A stretch of 64,000 bases of DNA from an uncultured Alphaproteobacteria bacterium (GCA_903889655.1 CAISYL010000153.1:1-64000), one strand, 5' to 3'. Shown: positions 39,051-49,775, numbered from the stretch's first letter. Program-made: numbers and translations. The notes: generated by a model from the sequence alone, not told the origin.

Positions 39051-39132
39051 CGTCATTGCGAGGCCATCAGGCCGAAGCACGCCAGCGACAGAGTCTGGAT
39101 TGCTTCGTCGGCTCCGCCTCCTCGCAATGACG
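39051..39132. repeat. REP/MITE-like imperfect palindromic element
   Basis: Perfect 13-bp terminal inverted repeats CGTCATTGCGAGG (39051-39063) and CCTCGCAATGACG (39120-39132) around a GC-rich core containing GGATTGCTTCGTCGG. Confidence 0.75.
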
Positions 39133-39158
39133 GATCAATGCAACGCTGGAAACGAATG

Positions 39159-39635
39159 ATGACACATCTCCTCGCTGCCGCCCTTCTCGCTCTCCTCGCC
39201 ACGCCCGCATTCGTTTCATCGGCCTTCGCCGACGACATCGACTGCGTCTCAACGACCTTCCGCATCATGGGCGCCAACGACAAGGTCTGCGTCTCCGGTT
39301 TCGACGACACGGAAGTGGGCGGCGTCACCTGCTATATCGCGCAGGCCCGCACCGGCGGCGTTTCGGGCACCTTCGGCCTCGCCGAAGACCCTTCGCGCTT
39401 CTCGCTCTCCTGCATCCAGACAGGACCGGTGACGGCGGACCTCACCAAGCTGAAGGCCCGCGAGAAGGTCTATTCCGAAAAGACCTCGATCTTCTTCAAG
39501 CACACCAAGCTCTACCGCATCGTCGACGCGAAACGAAAAACGCTGATCTACGTCGCCATCAGCGACAAGATCATCGACGGCTCGCCCTTCAACGCGGTGG
39601 CGAGCGTGCCGGTGACGCCGTGGGGCGGCCACTGA
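39159..39635 (+). CDS. CreA family periplasmic protein
   Basis: Signal peptide; DDIDCVSTTFRIMGANDKVCVSGFDDTEVGGVTCYIAQARTGG...FGLAEDPSRFSLSCIQTGP. Confidence 0.88.
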   Translation: MTHLLAAALLALLATPAFVSSAFADDIDCVSTTFRIMGANDKVCVSGFDDTEVGGVTCYIAQARTGGVSGTFGLAEDPSRFSLSCIQTGPVTADLTKLKAREKVYSEKTSIFFKHTKLYRIVDAKRKTLIYVAISDKIIDGSPFNAVASVPVTPWGGH

Positions 39636-39639
39636 CCCC

Positions 39640-40056
39640 ATGCGCGGCTTCATCCATCATCTCGATCTGACCGTCTCGAACGTCGCGCTGTCAGCGCCCT
39701 TCTATGACGCCGTGCTCGGATATATGGGCTATCACCGCTGGTCGGAGGACGCGGACGGCATCGACTGGGAGCACGCGACCTCGCCGGACAGGCTGCCCAC
39801 CATCGGCATCATCAATGCGAAAGGCGAGGGCAAGTCGCGCCGTCACGACCGCTATTCGCCGGGCCTCCACCATGTCGCCTGGCAGGCGGAGAGCCGCAAG
39901 GATGTCGACGGGCTTTATGAACTCCTTCTCGACATCAAGGCGACCGTCCTCGACGCGCCCGCCGACTATCCCGAATATGGCGACGGTTATTACGCAGTCA
40001 TGTTCGCGGACCCCGATGGGCTGAAGCTCGAATTCGTCCACGAACCGCGTCGATGA
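39640..40056 (+). CDS. VOC/glyoxalase superfamily protein
   Basis: FIHHLDLTVSNVALSAPFYDAVLGYMGY...GLHHVAWQAESRKDVDGLYELL...YAVMFADPDGLKLEFVH. Confidence 0.88.
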   Translation: MRGFIHHLDLTVSNVALSAPFYDAVLGYMGYHRWSEDADGIDWEHATSPDRLPTIGIINAKGEGKSRRHDRYSPGLHHVAWQAESRKDVDGLYELLLDIKATVLDAPADYPEYGDGYYAVMFADPDGLKLEFVHEPRR

Positions 40057-41258
40057 TCGCGCTCGATATTTCCAACGCCGATGCGCGGCGCCTTTTCCTC
40101 GATCGCCATGCGCTCGGCGCGCCGCTCGACCATGCGCTGACGCCGGACGATGTGCTGGCGCTCATTCGCCGCCTCGGCTTCGTGCAGCTCGATTCCGTAA
40201 ACACGGTCGAGCGCGCGCATCACATGATCCTCTTCTCGCGCGCCGGCGATTATCGACGCGAATTCCTCGACGAGCTTCACGCCGGACACCGCTCGCTCTT
40301 CGAGCACTGGACACATGACGCCTCGCTGATCCCGATGGAATTCTATCCGCATTGGCATCACCGCTTCCGCGCCGCGAAGGCGCGCATCGATCACCCGAAC
40401 TGGCGCGAACGCTTCGGGCCGGAGCCTGAAAAGACGATCCGCCGCGTCCGCGCCCGCATCCGCAAGGAGGGACCGCTCTCGACCCGCCATTTCGACGACA
40501 AGGGTGCCGGCGGCTGGTGGGGCTGGGGACCGTCGAAAACGGCGCTCGAATATCTCTGGCGCACCGGCGAACTCGCCATCGCGCGGCGCGACGGCTTCGA
40601 GAAGATTTACGACCTCGCCGAACGCGTGATCCCCGACGATCTGCGCAAGGCGCGGCCGACGCGCCGGCAGACCGTCGACTGGGCGGCCCGCGAGGCGCTG
40701 GCCCGCCTCGGCTTTGCGACGCCGACCGAACTCGCGGGCTTTTTCGATCTGATCGAGATCGCCGAGGCGAAAGACTGGGCGAAGACGGCGATGCGGAAAA
40801 AGGAGATCGTCGAGGTCAACATCGAGAGCGCTGATGGCAGCCACCGCCATGCCTTCGCGCCCGCCTCGATCGAGGCCGACATCGCGGCGCTTGCCAATCC
40901 GCATCGGGGAACGCGGCTTCTCTCGCCCTTCGACCCGGCGATCCGCGACCGCAAACGCGGCCAGCGCCTCTTCGGCTTCGACTACACGATCGAGATTTTC
41001 GTACCCGAGGCAAAACGCCGCTACGGCTATTACGTGCTGCCGATCCTCGAAGGCACCCGCTTCGTCGCCCGCGCCGACGTCAAGGTCCATCGCACCGAGG
41101 ACCGCCTGGAAGTAAAAGGCTTCTGGCTCGAACCGGACGTCAAACTCGACAAATCGCGCAGGGCTGCGATCGAAGAGGCCCTGTCGGGTCTCGCCCGCTT
41201 CACCGGCGTCATGCAGATTGACTTAAGCGCGCTTCGACGGCCTGCCAGAGCCGGGTGA
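40053..41258 (+). CDS. YcaQ/AlkZ-like winged-helix DNA glycosylase family protein
   Basis: LGFVQLDSVNTVERAHHMILFSRAGDYRREFLDELHAGHRSLFEHWTHDASLIPMEFYP; LSPFDPAIRDRKRGQRLFGFDYTIEIFVPEAKRRYGYYVLPIL. Confidence 0.85.
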   Translation: MIALDISNADARRLFLDRHALGAPLDHALTPDDVLALIRRLGFVQLDSVNTVERAHHMILFSRAGDYRREFLDELHAGHRSLFEHWTHDASLIPMEFYPHWHHRFRAAKARIDHPNWRERFGPEPEKTIRRVRARIRKEGPLSTRHFDDKGAGGWWGWGPSKTALEYLWRTGELAIARRDGFEKIYDLAERVIPDDLRKARPTRRQTVDWAAREALARLGFATPTELAGFFDLIEIAEAKDWAKTAMRKKEIVEVNIESADGSHRHAFAPASIEADIAALANPHRGTRLLSPFDPAIRDRKRGQRLFGFDYTIEIFVPEAKRRYGYYVLPILEGTRFVARADVKVHRTEDRLEVKGFWLEPDVKLDKSRRAAIEEALSGLARFTGVMQIDLSALRRPARAG

Positions 41259-41748
41259 GCTCCGGATCGGCGATCCCCGCCCCTTCGAGATGCCGGACGG
41301 TGCTTTCGAGATAATCCGGGTTCCGTCCCGAACTTCCCTCGCCCGCCGCGATCAATTCCACCTGCCGCTCGAAGGGAAGCGCGCCGGCATATTGGAGATG
41401 CGTGCGGTCGACGACAAAACAGAGCGCCTCGACGCGGCGCTTTTCGTCGACGAGCTCGACCGGCTTCATCGCTTCGACATAGACGGAGGTGACCTGCTCG
41501 CGCGCCTGCAGATAGCGCCGCGTCTCGTCCGCCCGCGAAGCCTCGACACGGAACGCGACGCCGCGGCAGGCGCCGCCCGCGTCGAGCCCGAAGACCAGAC
41601 CGGGCCGTTCCGGGGTGCCTCTATGGACATGGCTATAGACGCAGAAGGCCCGGTGAAAGCCCCGGAGCAGGGCCGGCCGGCGCTCCTCGAACTCGAAGCC
41701 CGGACGCCACATCAGCGAGCCATATCCAAAAACCCATAAATCCTGCAT
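41209..41748 (-). CDS. ChaC-like gamma-glutamylcyclotransferase
   Basis: MQDLWVFGYGSLMWRPGFEFEERRPALLRGFHRAFCVYS; ORF-track start at 42660 is spurious (antisense to the next gene). Confidence 0.88.
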   Translation of the reverse strand: MQDLWVFGYGSLMWRPGFEFEERRPALLRGFHRAFCVYSHVHRGTPERPGLVFGLDAGGACRGVAFRVEASRADETRRYLQAREQVTSVYVEAMKPVELVDEKRRVEALCFVVDRTHLQYAGALPFERQVELIAAGEGSSGRNPDYLESTVRHLEGAGIADPELTRLWQAVEARLSQSA

Positions 41749-41787
41749 CTTGTGTCCCATCAAACGGCGGCGGATTTTATCGGTACC

Positions 41788-42897
41788 ATGACCACGACAC
41801 CACCCGAGGCTGCGAAACTGGCGCCGCGTTCCCGCTGGCGGATTTTCGGGCCGACACTCGCGCTGGTGGTGCTGGCCGCCGTCTGGTCCGTCTACTGGTA
41901 CGTCATGGCCGGAAAGACACGTGACTTTCTGGAAGCCTTCGCCACCAGCCACCATACCGGCAACATCTCGGTCGGTTGGGGCGAGCTTGCCATTTCCGGC
42001 TATCCCTATCGCATCGAGGCGACATTCACCACGCCGGGCATTGCCGCGCCGCTCGCACCCGAAGCCTGGAGCTGGTCCGCGCCGTCGCTGGAAGCCGATT
42101 TCCTGCCTTACAGCCTTCGCCATGTCGTGCTGAAGGTCGACGGCGAACAGGTTCTGCAATATCGGGACGACGCCCGCAACGGCGGCCGCGCCCATGTCGT
42201 GCGCGCGACCGCGGAAGGCACATGGGCAAGCTATGTCGACGTGCCCGGTGCGCCCTTCGGTCGGCTCGCCATCGACATCAACAATGTCGTCGCCCAGAAA
42301 GACGGCGACCTGCCGAACGCCGGCGAGCGTTTCGCCGCCGGGCGGCTGCAACTCCACACCCGGCCGAGCGAGGAAACGAAGGGCGCCGATGCGACGCCCG
42401 CTGCGAGCTACGACGTCGCGTTGCAGGGCAACGACATGGCGATCGATGCCGCCGACGCGCCGCGCGTGCTTGGCTCCGAAATCGAACTCTTCGCCGCGCA
42501 GGCCCGCCTGAAGAACGCGATGCCGACGCCCAATGCAAGCCCCGCCGAATTCGCCCGCGCCTGGGCGACGCGAGGCGGTGTGCTGACCATTTCGGACATG
42601 CAGGTGAAGTGGGGTCCGCTCGATATGTGGGCGCAGGGCGAACTCTCGCTCGATGCGCAAGCCCGGCCGCAGGGCCGTTTCGAGGCGGCGATCGCCGATT
42701 ATGCCGGCCTCCTGAAAGCACTGGTCGACGCCGGCGTCGTCAGCGAACGCGATGCACGCATTGCACAGGTCGGTCTCGGCCTCGTCGCGCAGTTCCAGGG
42801 CGATCAGGCCGGCCGCGTCCGCGTGCCGGTCGTCGTCACCGAAGGCAAAGTCTTTCTCGGCCCGGTGCTGGTGGCGAGGCTTCAGCCGATCTTGTAG
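41788..42897 (+). CDS. DUF2125 family protein
   Basis: Single N-terminal TM; TRDFLEAFATSHHTGNISVGWGELAISGYPYRIEATFTTPGI typical of DUF2125. Confidence 0.8.
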   Translation: MTTTPPEAAKLAPRSRWRIFGPTLALVVLAAVWSVYWYVMAGKTRDFLEAFATSHHTGNISVGWGELAISGYPYRIEATFTTPGIAAPLAPEAWSWSAPSLEADFLPYSLRHVVLKVDGEQVLQYRDDARNGGRAHVVRATAEGTWASYVDVPGAPFGRLAIDINNVVAQKDGDLPNAGERFAAGRLQLHTRPSEETKGADATPAASYDVALQGNDMAIDAADAPRVLGSEIELFAAQARLKNAMPTPNASPAEFARAWATRGGVLTISDMQVKWGPLDMWAQGELSLDAQARPQGRFEAAIADYAGLLKALVDAGVVSERDARIAQVGLGLVAQFQGDQAGRVRVPVVVTEGKVFLGPVLVARLQPIL

Positions 42898-42900
42898 GAC

Positions 42901-43848
42901 TCAGACCTTCTTGCCGTCCGGCGTCGCATGCGTGGGATCGCGCCCGAAATTCGGCGCGGCGGTATCCTGGCCCGCGTCGATGATCGAGCGGCGCACGGCG
43001 CGTGTCCGCGTGAAGAGGTTGAAAAGCCCCTCGCCGTCGCCCCAGCGGATCATGCGCTGCATGGCGGAGAGATCCTCGGAGAAGCGCCCGAGCATTTCGA
43101 GGATCGCATCCTTGTTGTTGAGGCAGATGTCGCGCCACATCGTCGGATCGGATGAGGCAAGACGCGTGAAGTCGCGGAAACCGCCGGCGGAATATTTGAT
43201 GACTTCCGATTCCGTCACCGTTTCGAGATCGTCCGCCGTACCGACGATGTTGTAGGCGATCAGATGCGGCAGATGACTGACGATGGCGAGCACCAGATCG
43301 TGGTGCCTGGGCTCCATGTAGTCGACCTTCGAGCCGCACGCTTCCCAGAAGGCGGCGAGCTTCGCCACCGCGTCGCGATCGGCGCCCGGCACCGGCGTCA
43401 GAATGCACCAGCGCCCGTCGAAGAGTTCGGCAAAGCCCGCATCGGGTCCCGACTGCTCGGTGCCCGCGATCGGATGTCCGGGAATGAAGTGCACGCCGTC
43501 CGGCATGTGCGGGCCCATGTCACGGATGACGGCCATCTTGACCGAACCGACATCCGTGACGATCGCGCCCCTTTTCAGATGCGGTTCAATCGCCGCAGCG
43601 ACCGGCCCGAGCGCACCGACCGGCGTGCAGACGACGACGAGGTCCGCATCCTTCACCGCTTCTGCCGCCGTCGCGTGAACGCTGTCGACGAAACCGATTT
43701 CGAGTGCGCGCTTGCGTGTCGCCTCCGAAGTGGCGGAACCGGCAATATGCTCGGCGAGCTTGCCGCGCTTGATGGCATGCCCGAGCGAGCCGCCGATCAG
43801 GCCGAGGCCGATGATCGCAATACGCTTGAAGCGGGGATCGGCGCTCAT
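42901..43848 (-). CDS. Prephenate/arogenate dehydrogenase family protein
   Basis: [58 protein letters not shown]. Confidence 0.9.
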   Translation of the reverse strand: MSADPRFKRIAIIGLGLIGGSLGHAIKRGKLAEHIAGSATSEATRKRALEIGFVDSVHATAAEAVKDADLVVVCTPVGALGPVAAAIEPHLKRGAIVTDVGSVKMAVIRDMGPHMPDGVHFIPGHPIAGTEQSGPDAGFAELFDGRWCILTPVPGADRDAVAKLAAFWEACGSKVDYMEPRHHDLVLAIVSHLPHLIAYNIVGTADDLETVTESEVIKYSAGGFRDFTRLASSDPTMWRDICLNNKDAILEMLGRFSEDLSAMQRMIRWGDGEGLFNLFTRTRAVRRSIIDAGQDTAAPNFGRDPTHATPDGKKV

Positions 43849-44954
43849 GATTTGCGCCCGAGAAAATCCGCGAGCGCGGCGACCACGGCCCTGTTCGCCT
43901 CCTCGATGCCGACGGAGAGGCGGAGATGATCCGGCAGGCCGTAGGAAGAAACCTGACGCAGGATAAGTCCCCGTTTCATCAGGAATTCGTCGGCGTCCTT
44001 CGCCGTCCGGCCCTTCTCGTTCGGAAACCGGATCAGCAGGAAATTGGCGACGCTCGCCGCGACCTCGAGGCCGAGCTTCGAAATCTCGACGGTGAGCCAG
44101 TCGAGCCATTCCGTATTATGCGCCCGCGCCTTCTCGAAATGATCGATGTCGCGGATCGAGGCGATACCCGCCTGAAGCGCCGGGATCGACACGTTGAAGG
44201 GCCCGCGAATGCGGTTGATGACATCGATCACATGCGCCGGCGCATACATCCAGCCGAGCCGCAGCGCCGCGAGCCCGTAGATCTTCGAAAAGGTGCGCGT
44301 CATCACGACGTTCTGCGACGTCGCGACGAGTTCGATGCCGCTCTCGTAATCGTTCTTCGTGACATATTCCGAATAGGCGGCGTCGATCACGAAAAGAATG
44401 TCCGGACGAAGCCCGGCATGGAGGCGCTTCACCTCGTCGACGGGCAGATAGCTTCCCGTCGGATTGTTCGGGTTGGCGAGGAAGATGATCTTCGTCTTCG
44501 GCGTCACCGCGGCGAGGATCGCATCGACATCGGCCCGGAGGTTCTTCTCCTTCACCTGGACGATCTTAGCGCCGGCTGCCTTCGTCACGATCGGGTAGAC
44601 GAGAAAGCCGTGCTCCGTCGCGATCGCCTCGTCACCCTCGCCGAGATAGGCCTGAGCGAGAAGATGCAGAAGCTCGTCCGAACCCGAACCGCAGACGATG
44701 CGGTCGGCCTTGAGGCCGAAACGCTCGGCGATCGCCTCGCGCAGCTCGGCGGCCGAACCTTCCGGATAGAATTCGAGCTGGTTCGCCGCCGCGATGAAAG
44801 CCTCCTTCGCGAGCGGGCTCGGTCCGAGCGGAGTTTCGTTGGCCGAGAGCTTGAAGACGCGCGCGGCGCCGTGCGCATGCGCGCGACCGCCGACATAAGG
44901 CTCGATCTCGAGAATGCCCTTTTGGGGTTTGGGAGTCGTCATTTCATTCGCCAT
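43845..44954 (-). CDS. hisC: Histidinol-phosphate aminotransferase
   Basis: PLP aminotransferase fold [54 protein letters not shown]. Confidence 0.92.
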   Translation of the reverse strand: MANEMTTPKPQKGILEIEPYVGGRAHAHGAARVFKLSANETPLGPSPLAKEAFIAAANQLEFYPEGSAAELREAIAERFGLKADRIVCGSGSDELLHLLAQAYLGEGDEAIATEHGFLVYPIVTKAAGAKIVQVKEKNLRADVDAILAAVTPKTKIIFLANPNNPTGSYLPVDEVKRLHAGLRPDILFVIDAAYSEYVTKNDYESGIELVATSQNVVMTRTFSKIYGLAALRLGWMYAPAHVIDVINRIRGPFNVSIPALQAGIASIRDIDHFEKARAHNTEWLDWLTVEISKLGLEVAASVANFLLIRFPNEKGRTAKDADEFLMKRGLILRQVSSYGLPDHLRLSVGIEEANRAVVAALADFLGRKS

Positions 44955-45840
44955 CTTTTTCGCGTTTCACCGGGTTCGCATAGCCGCCGATGATATGTGC
45001 GCTCTCGACCGTGCCATCGGAGGTGATGGTGGCGAGCCGCGCATCATCGGCGGTGATATGGCCGGAGATGGCGAAAAGATTGTGCCGCATATGTCGGCCG
45101 TCCCGCGTTTCCGCGACCGCGATGCGTTGAGCGGCGAAGCCCGCGGCCTTGACGCGGGCGGCCATGGTCGCCTCGCTGACATTGCTTTCGGCGGCAAGGG
45201 CGAGAAGGCTCGTGTCGTCGTCCGTCGGTTCGAAATCCGCCTGCGTCACGACCAACGCACGCACGGCGTTGCTCTCGTCGGCGATCTCGAGAAAAGGTAC
45301 GCGCGCGACGATGCGGGCACCGCCTGCGAGATCGGTCGCGAGTGCCGGCCACCAGTCGCCGCCGTCGAAATTGCCCGGCACAGGCAGGATGCCGACCGCC
45401 GAGCGGTCATGCGTCACGCGGCGCAACACATCGCGCGCGCTGTCGTGCAGTTCCATCTCGGTCGACGAGCCATAATAGCTGCGCGCGAGGTCCCAATAGG
45501 CAAGCCCGTCGGTCGCACCGAAAACCTCGACCCGGAACGGGCCCTGGATGCGCGTCATCGTCGAAATGACTTCGCGGAAAATCCGGTAAACGACCTTCAG
45601 CGGAAAGCGGCCCGTCTGGCGGGCCGCCAGCCGGCGCAGAACCTCGGCTTCGCGTCCGGGCCGGAAGGCGATGAAACTGCCATGTCCCTCGGCACTCGCG
45701 GCGCGCGCCTTCGCATTCGCGACCTCGACCACGAGTTCCGTGCGCTTCATCAGCAGGTCCTGGATCGCGTCATCGATTGTATCGATCTCGCGGCGGACGT
45801 CGCTGAGCGCCTTGTTTGGCTTTTTGGTCTTGGTCGACAT
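44944..45840 (-). CDS. Chorismate mutase fused to divergent prephenate-dehydratase-like domain
   Basis: N-terminal [35 protein letters not shown] (AroQ-type CM); C-terminal [25 protein letters not shown]... only weakly PDT-like. Confidence 0.8.
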   Translation of the reverse strand: MSTKTKKPNKALSDVRREIDTIDDAIQDLLMKRTELVVEVANAKARAASAEGHGSFIAFRPGREAEVLRRLAARQTGRFPLKVVYRIFREVISTMTRIQGPFRVEVFGATDGLAYWDLARSYYGSSTEMELHDSARDVLRRVTHDRSAVGILPVPGNFDGGDWWPALATDLAGGARIVARVPFLEIADESNAVRALVVTQADFEPTDDDTSLLALAAESNVSEATMAARVKAAGFAAQRIAVAETRDGRHMRHNLFAISGHITADDARLATITSDGTVESAHIIGGYANPVKREKDGE

Positions 45841-45975
45841 GGTCCCGATGAGCTCGCGTGCGCGCTTCGAAGGCTTTGCATGGCGGGCCGGGAGGGTGCC
45901 CCGGACCCCCGGCCGCAAGAGCGGTATTCATAAGGGGCGGACCCGCTAAAATCAAAGAAAACATTGACATTTAGG

Positions 45976-46001
45976 GGGGTGCATCCCTAGCTATGCACCC
46001 C
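45976..46001. promoter_or_regulatory. Perfect 9-bp palindrome in pheA-like/metX divergent region, overlapping a TTGACA promoter
   Basis: GGGGTGCAT-CCCTAGCT-ATGCACCCC; TTGACA at 45964-45969 and TAGCTA at 45988-45993 (18-nt spacer). Confidence 0.5.
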
Positions 46002-46105
46002 GCCGCCGGGGGTCCGGAAGGGTGCGGCCCGCGCCCGAAAAGGCTTTCGACCACCTGTGGCGCGAACCGGATGTGCAGCCGGGAGCTGAGGAAGAACGCC
46101 GGGCG

Positions 46106-47287
46106 ATGAGCGAAACCAGAGACGCGCAGACAGAGCCGGACGACGGCGCCGGAAGGGTGAAGGCGCTGAGCGCCGTCACGACCTTCGGGCCGGAGACGCC
46201 GCTGGCGCTCGACTGCGGCGTCAGCCTCTCGCCCTTTACCATCGCCTATGAGACCTATGGCACGCTGAACGCCGACAAATCGAACGTCGTGCTGATCTGC
46301 CACGCGCTCACCCTCGACCAGCATGTGGCGAGCCGCCACCCGATCACCGGCAAGCCGGGCGGCTGGTGGGCCGAGATGGTGGGCCCGGGCCTTCCGATCG
46401 ACACCGATCGCTATTTCATCGTCTGCCAGAACGTCATCGGCGGCTGCATGGGCACGACCGGACCGAAGGACATCGACCCGAAGACGGGCAAGCCTTACGG
46501 CCTTTCCTTCCCCGTGATTACCATCGGCGACATGGTGCGCGCCCAGGCAATGCTGCTCGACCGTCTCGGCATCCGGGACATTTTCTGCGTCATCGGCGGC
46601 TCGATGGGCGGCATGCAGGTGCTGCAATGGGCAGCCGCCTATCCCGAACGCGTCTTCTCCGCGATCCCGATCGCGACGGCGGCGCGGCATTCGGCGCAGA
46701 ACATCGCCTTTCACGAGGTCGGCCGCCAGGCGATCATGGCCGATCCCGAATGGCGCGGCGGCGCTTACCTGGCCGAAAATACGAGCCCCGCAAAGGGCCT
46801 CGCGGTCGCGCGCATGGCCGCGCATATCACCTATTTGTCGGAGACGGCGCTCCATCGCAAGTTCGGCCGCAATCTACAGAACCGCGACAAGGTCACCTAT
46901 GGCTTCGATGCGGATTTCCAGATCGAATCCTATCTGCGCTATCAGGGCTCGACTTTCGTCGACCGCTTCGACGCGAACTCCTATCTCTATATCACCCGCG
47001 CGATGGATTATTTCGATCTCGCCGCCGATTACGGCGGCGTGCTGGCCAATGCCTTCAAGGGCACGAGCACACGCTTCTGCGTCGTCGCCTTTTCCAGCGA
47101 CTGGCTTTTCCCGCCGTCGGACAATCGCCAGATCGTGCATGCGCTGAATGCGGCGGCCGCCAATGTCAGCTTCGTCGAGATCGAAACCGACAAGGGCCAC
47201 GATGCCTTCCTGCTTGATGAGCCGGAAATGTTCGCGACCCTCAAGGGCTTCATCGGTGCCGCCGCCGAACGCCGAGGGCTGAAATGA
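46106..47287 (+). CDS. metX: Homoserine O-acetyltransferase
   Basis: [69 protein letters not shown]; start 46106. Confidence 0.93.
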   Translation: MSETRDAQTEPDDGAGRVKALSAVTTFGPETPLALDCGVSLSPFTIAYETYGTLNADKSNVVLICHALTLDQHVASRHPITGKPGGWWAEMVGPGLPIDTDRYFIVCQNVIGGCMGTTGPKDIDPKTGKPYGLSFPVITIGDMVRAQAMLLDRLGIRDIFCVIGGSMGGMQVLQWAAAYPERVFSAIPIATAARHSAQNIAFHEVGRQAIMADPEWRGGAYLAENTSPAKGLAVARMAAHITYLSETALHRKFGRNLQNRDKVTYGFDADFQIESYLRYQGSTFVDRFDANSYLYITRAMDYFDLAADYGGVLANAFKGTSTRFCVVAFSSDWLFPPSDNRQIVHALNAAAANVSFVEIETDKGHDAFLLDEPEMFATLKGFIGAAAERRGLK

Positions 47288-47925
47288 CATTGCCCGAAAA
47301 CGGCTCGACGCATGGTTACGTGCAGAACCGTGTCGACCTCGCCCTCATCGCCGACATGATCCAGCCCAACGCGCGCGTGCTCGATGTCGGCTGCGGCGAC
47401 GGGCAATTTCTCGCACTGCTTGCGCGCACGAAAAATGTCGACGGACGCGGCATCGAACTGAGCCAGGAAGGCGTCAATGCCTGCGTGACGCGCGGACTTT
47501 CGGTCGTGCAGGGCGACGCCGATGCCGATCTGCGCGACTACCCGCAGGACGCCTTCGATTATGTGATCCTCAGCCAGACCATTCAGGCGACGCGCAATCC
47601 GCGAGAAGTGTTGCTCCAGATGCAACGCATCGGCCGGCATTGCATCGTCTCCTTCCCGAATTTCGGCAACTGGCGCGTCAGGCTGCAACTTCTCTGGACC
47701 GGACGCATGCCCGTGACGCGTACGCTCGGCCATGCCTGGTACGACACGCCGAATATCCATCTCTGCACGGTGCGCGATTTCGTCTCGCTCTGCGAGGAGG
47801 TCGGCTTCCACATCGACGACGCGATCAGCGTGACCGGCAACCGCGCGCGCCGCGTCGGTCGGCCCGGCACGCTCGACAATCTGATGGCCGAAGATGCCGT
47901 GCTGCTGATGTCGCGAAAAAGCTGA
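47284..47925 (+). CDS. metW: Methionine biosynthesis protein MetW
   Basis: ATG overlaps metX stop; [50 protein letters not shown]. Confidence 0.95.
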   Translation: MTLPENGSTHGYVQNRVDLALIADMIQPNARVLDVGCGDGQFLALLARTKNVDGRGIELSQEGVNACVTRGLSVVQGDADADLRDYPQDAFDYVILSQTIQATRNPREVLLQMQRIGRHCIVSFPNFGNWRVRLQLLWTGRMPVTRTLGHAWYDTPNIHLCTVRDFVSLCEEVGFHIDDAISVTGNRARRVGRPGTLDNLMAEDAVLLMSRKS

Positions 47926-47934
47926 TCCAGCAGC

Positions 47935-48732
47935 CTAACTGGGCAACTCGTGTCCGCAGTGCTTGAACATCTGTCCAAGCGGTGAATCGCCGTGTATGCC
48001 GCCGGCGCCGGCGAAGCTCTTCAGCACCTCGTTATAGAGATGAATGCCGACCGTCCGGCCGGTGACGAGATCGGCAATATCGAGGCCGGGATCGAGAAGC
48101 GTTTTCACCCGCCTGTAATGCACGGGATAGAACATATCCGGCGGCGCGCCGAGATGCAGCTTGCCCGACGCGCCGGCAAAATAGGTTATCGCCTGCGGGC
48201 CGAGCACACCCCATTTGTAGTCGGTGAGCGAAGCCGGAAGGCCGAGCGCCTTGCGAAGCCGGAGCTGCCTCCGCTTTCGAGGCTTCAGCCACGGCGCGAT
48301 GTAGTGGGGATCCCGCGTCATCTCCAGGGCCCGGGCAAGCATCTCACTGTCGCGGGGCAATCCCAGCACCGCGCCGTTCAACGTGTCGTCGTCTTCAAAG
48401 CCGAAGAGATAATCCCGGCCTTCGAAGGGCTTCAGGCAGAAGACATCGCAATCGACATATACGCCGAGATCGTTTTCGAGAATTTTCAGCCGAAACAGAT
48501 TCGAGAAGAGTGAGGGACTGCCATTGCTCTTGTAGCGAACCACCCGGCTCTCGGGCATCAACAGGCTTGCATCCGCCGTCTCCACGCCCTCCGGCACGTC
48601 GCCCGGCCGCTCATAGATATGCAACACGACGCGGTGGCCGGCCAGAACGAAGGATCGCAGACACATGGCGTGAATAGGTCCCAGACGCGGCCCGATCCAG
48701 AACGCGTTGATGACTGGCAACACTGGTTGCAC
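47935..48732 (-). CDS. Glycosyltransferase (DXD-motif, Och1/GT32-like)
   Basis: INAFWIGPRLGPIHAMCLRSFVLAGHRVVLHIYE; YVDCDVFCLKPF. Confidence 0.7.
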   Translation of the reverse strand: MQPVLPVINAFWIGPRLGPIHAMCLRSFVLAGHRVVLHIYERPGDVPEGVETADASLLMPESRVVRYKSNGSPSLFSNLFRLKILENDLGVYVDCDVFCLKPFEGRDYLFGFEDDDTLNGAVLGLPRDSEMLARALEMTRDPHYIAPWLKPRKRRQLRLRKALGLPASLTDYKWGVLGPQAITYFAGASGKLHLGAPPDMFYPVHYRRVKTLLDPGLDIADLVTGRTVGIHLYNEVLKSFAGAGGIHGDSPLGQMFKHCGHELPS

Positions 48733-48782
48733 CTGCTTCTCCTTCGACGAACAATTTAATGCGGGTTTGCGGCGGTCTCGAT

Positions 48783-49775
48783 CTACATCCGAAGCAGCGT
48801 TCGGACCTGCGTTTCAAATTCGCGCCGGTTGCGCGACGGGTCTCGAAGCTGCCGCATCGCGTTCCTGTACCCTTCGGCGCGTTCCTGCAATTCGTCGATG
48901 GGCGCTTGCAGATCGCTCAATATATCCAGCGTGCGCCCCTTATATGGACGGAAGAAGGTGTTTACCACGCCGCGAATGGAATTTGCGGGGACGCCGATCG
49001 GTACGCTGCCCGCATAGGCACATTCGAGAAATTTCATCAGCTCGACATTGTACTTCGAGCCGCATTGGAAAAAGTGGGTGAACTGCGCCGCAAAGCTCAC
49101 ATACCGGTCGCGCACGATCTGGTGCCTTACGTCCGTTCCGCTATCCGGATAACCCGGATGTCTGAGATCGAAGACATACCGACGAAGCAGGGGATTCCAG
49201 CGTCGGTGTTTTCGGAGCCCGGAACGCAAGGGATAGAGGACACGACCATTCGCACCCGACAGAAACAGTCGCCGTTTTCTGGCGGCAAGGTCGACCTCGA
49301 TCTCGCGGGCGATATCGTAGGTATAGGGAAGATGCGCGACGACCGAGGTCTTGAGTGGACGGAAGAATTCGAGGAGCGGCCCCTCTGGATCATAGGTCGA
49401 CGCGTAATGAACCCCACCCCTGTCTTTCTGTTCGAATATGAACTTGACGAATTTCTTGTTCGAAACAGGCATGTCCGGGTCGCTCACGCGGAAAAACAAA
49501 GGTGCGCGACGCTGCGCCGAAGCGCCCAGATATTTCTCGAGCTCCACGACGTCGCCCTGCTCCAGCCGCGGGTCGATGACCGCGACATCGTGAGAAGCCT
49601 CGCGAATCGCGGAGAGCGGTTCGGTCCGCCAACCCAGCGGCCGCGCGAATGCAGGCCCGACCCCGGGATATATTGCATCCCGATAAGCATGCGTGTCTGA
49701 ATAGAAGTAAACGACCTCCACGATCCCGACCTCATAATCGGCGCTTTCGCCTATGAGCCCCTCGGACAAGCTCAT
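48783..49775 (-). CDS. Putative glycosyltransferase (GT1/exostosin-like)
   Basis: C-terminal FFQCGSKYNVELMKFLECAYAGSVPIGVPANSIRGVVNTFFRPYKGRTLDILSDLQAPIDELQERAEGYRNAM resembles glycosyltransferase C-terminal region. Confidence 0.55.
   Translation of the reverse strand: MSLSEGLIGESADYEVGIVEVVYFYSDTHAYRDAIYPGVGPAFARPLGWRTEPLSAIREASHDVAVIDPRLEQGDVVELEKYLGASAQRRAPLFFRVSDPDMPVSNKKFVKFIFEQKDRGGVHYASTYDPEGPLLEFFRPLKTSVVAHLPYTYDIAREIEVDLAARKRRLFLSGANGRVLYPLRSGLRKHRRWNPLLRRYVFDLRHPGYPDSGTDVRHQIVRDRYVSFAAQFTHFFQCGSKYNVELMKFLECAYAGSVPIGVPANSIRGVVNTFFRPYKGRTLDILSDLQAPIDELQERAEGYRNAMRQLRDPSRNRREFETQVRTLLRM

Noticed and set aside
41209-42660. Full 483-aa minus ORF
   Set aside because: Only the part from 41748 downward is ChaC-like; the rest is antisense to the DUF2125 gene.
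45841-46105. SAM-II riboswitch upstream of metX
   Set aside because: Location is suggestive, but I could not match the SAM-II conserved core by eye; needs Infernal to exclude.
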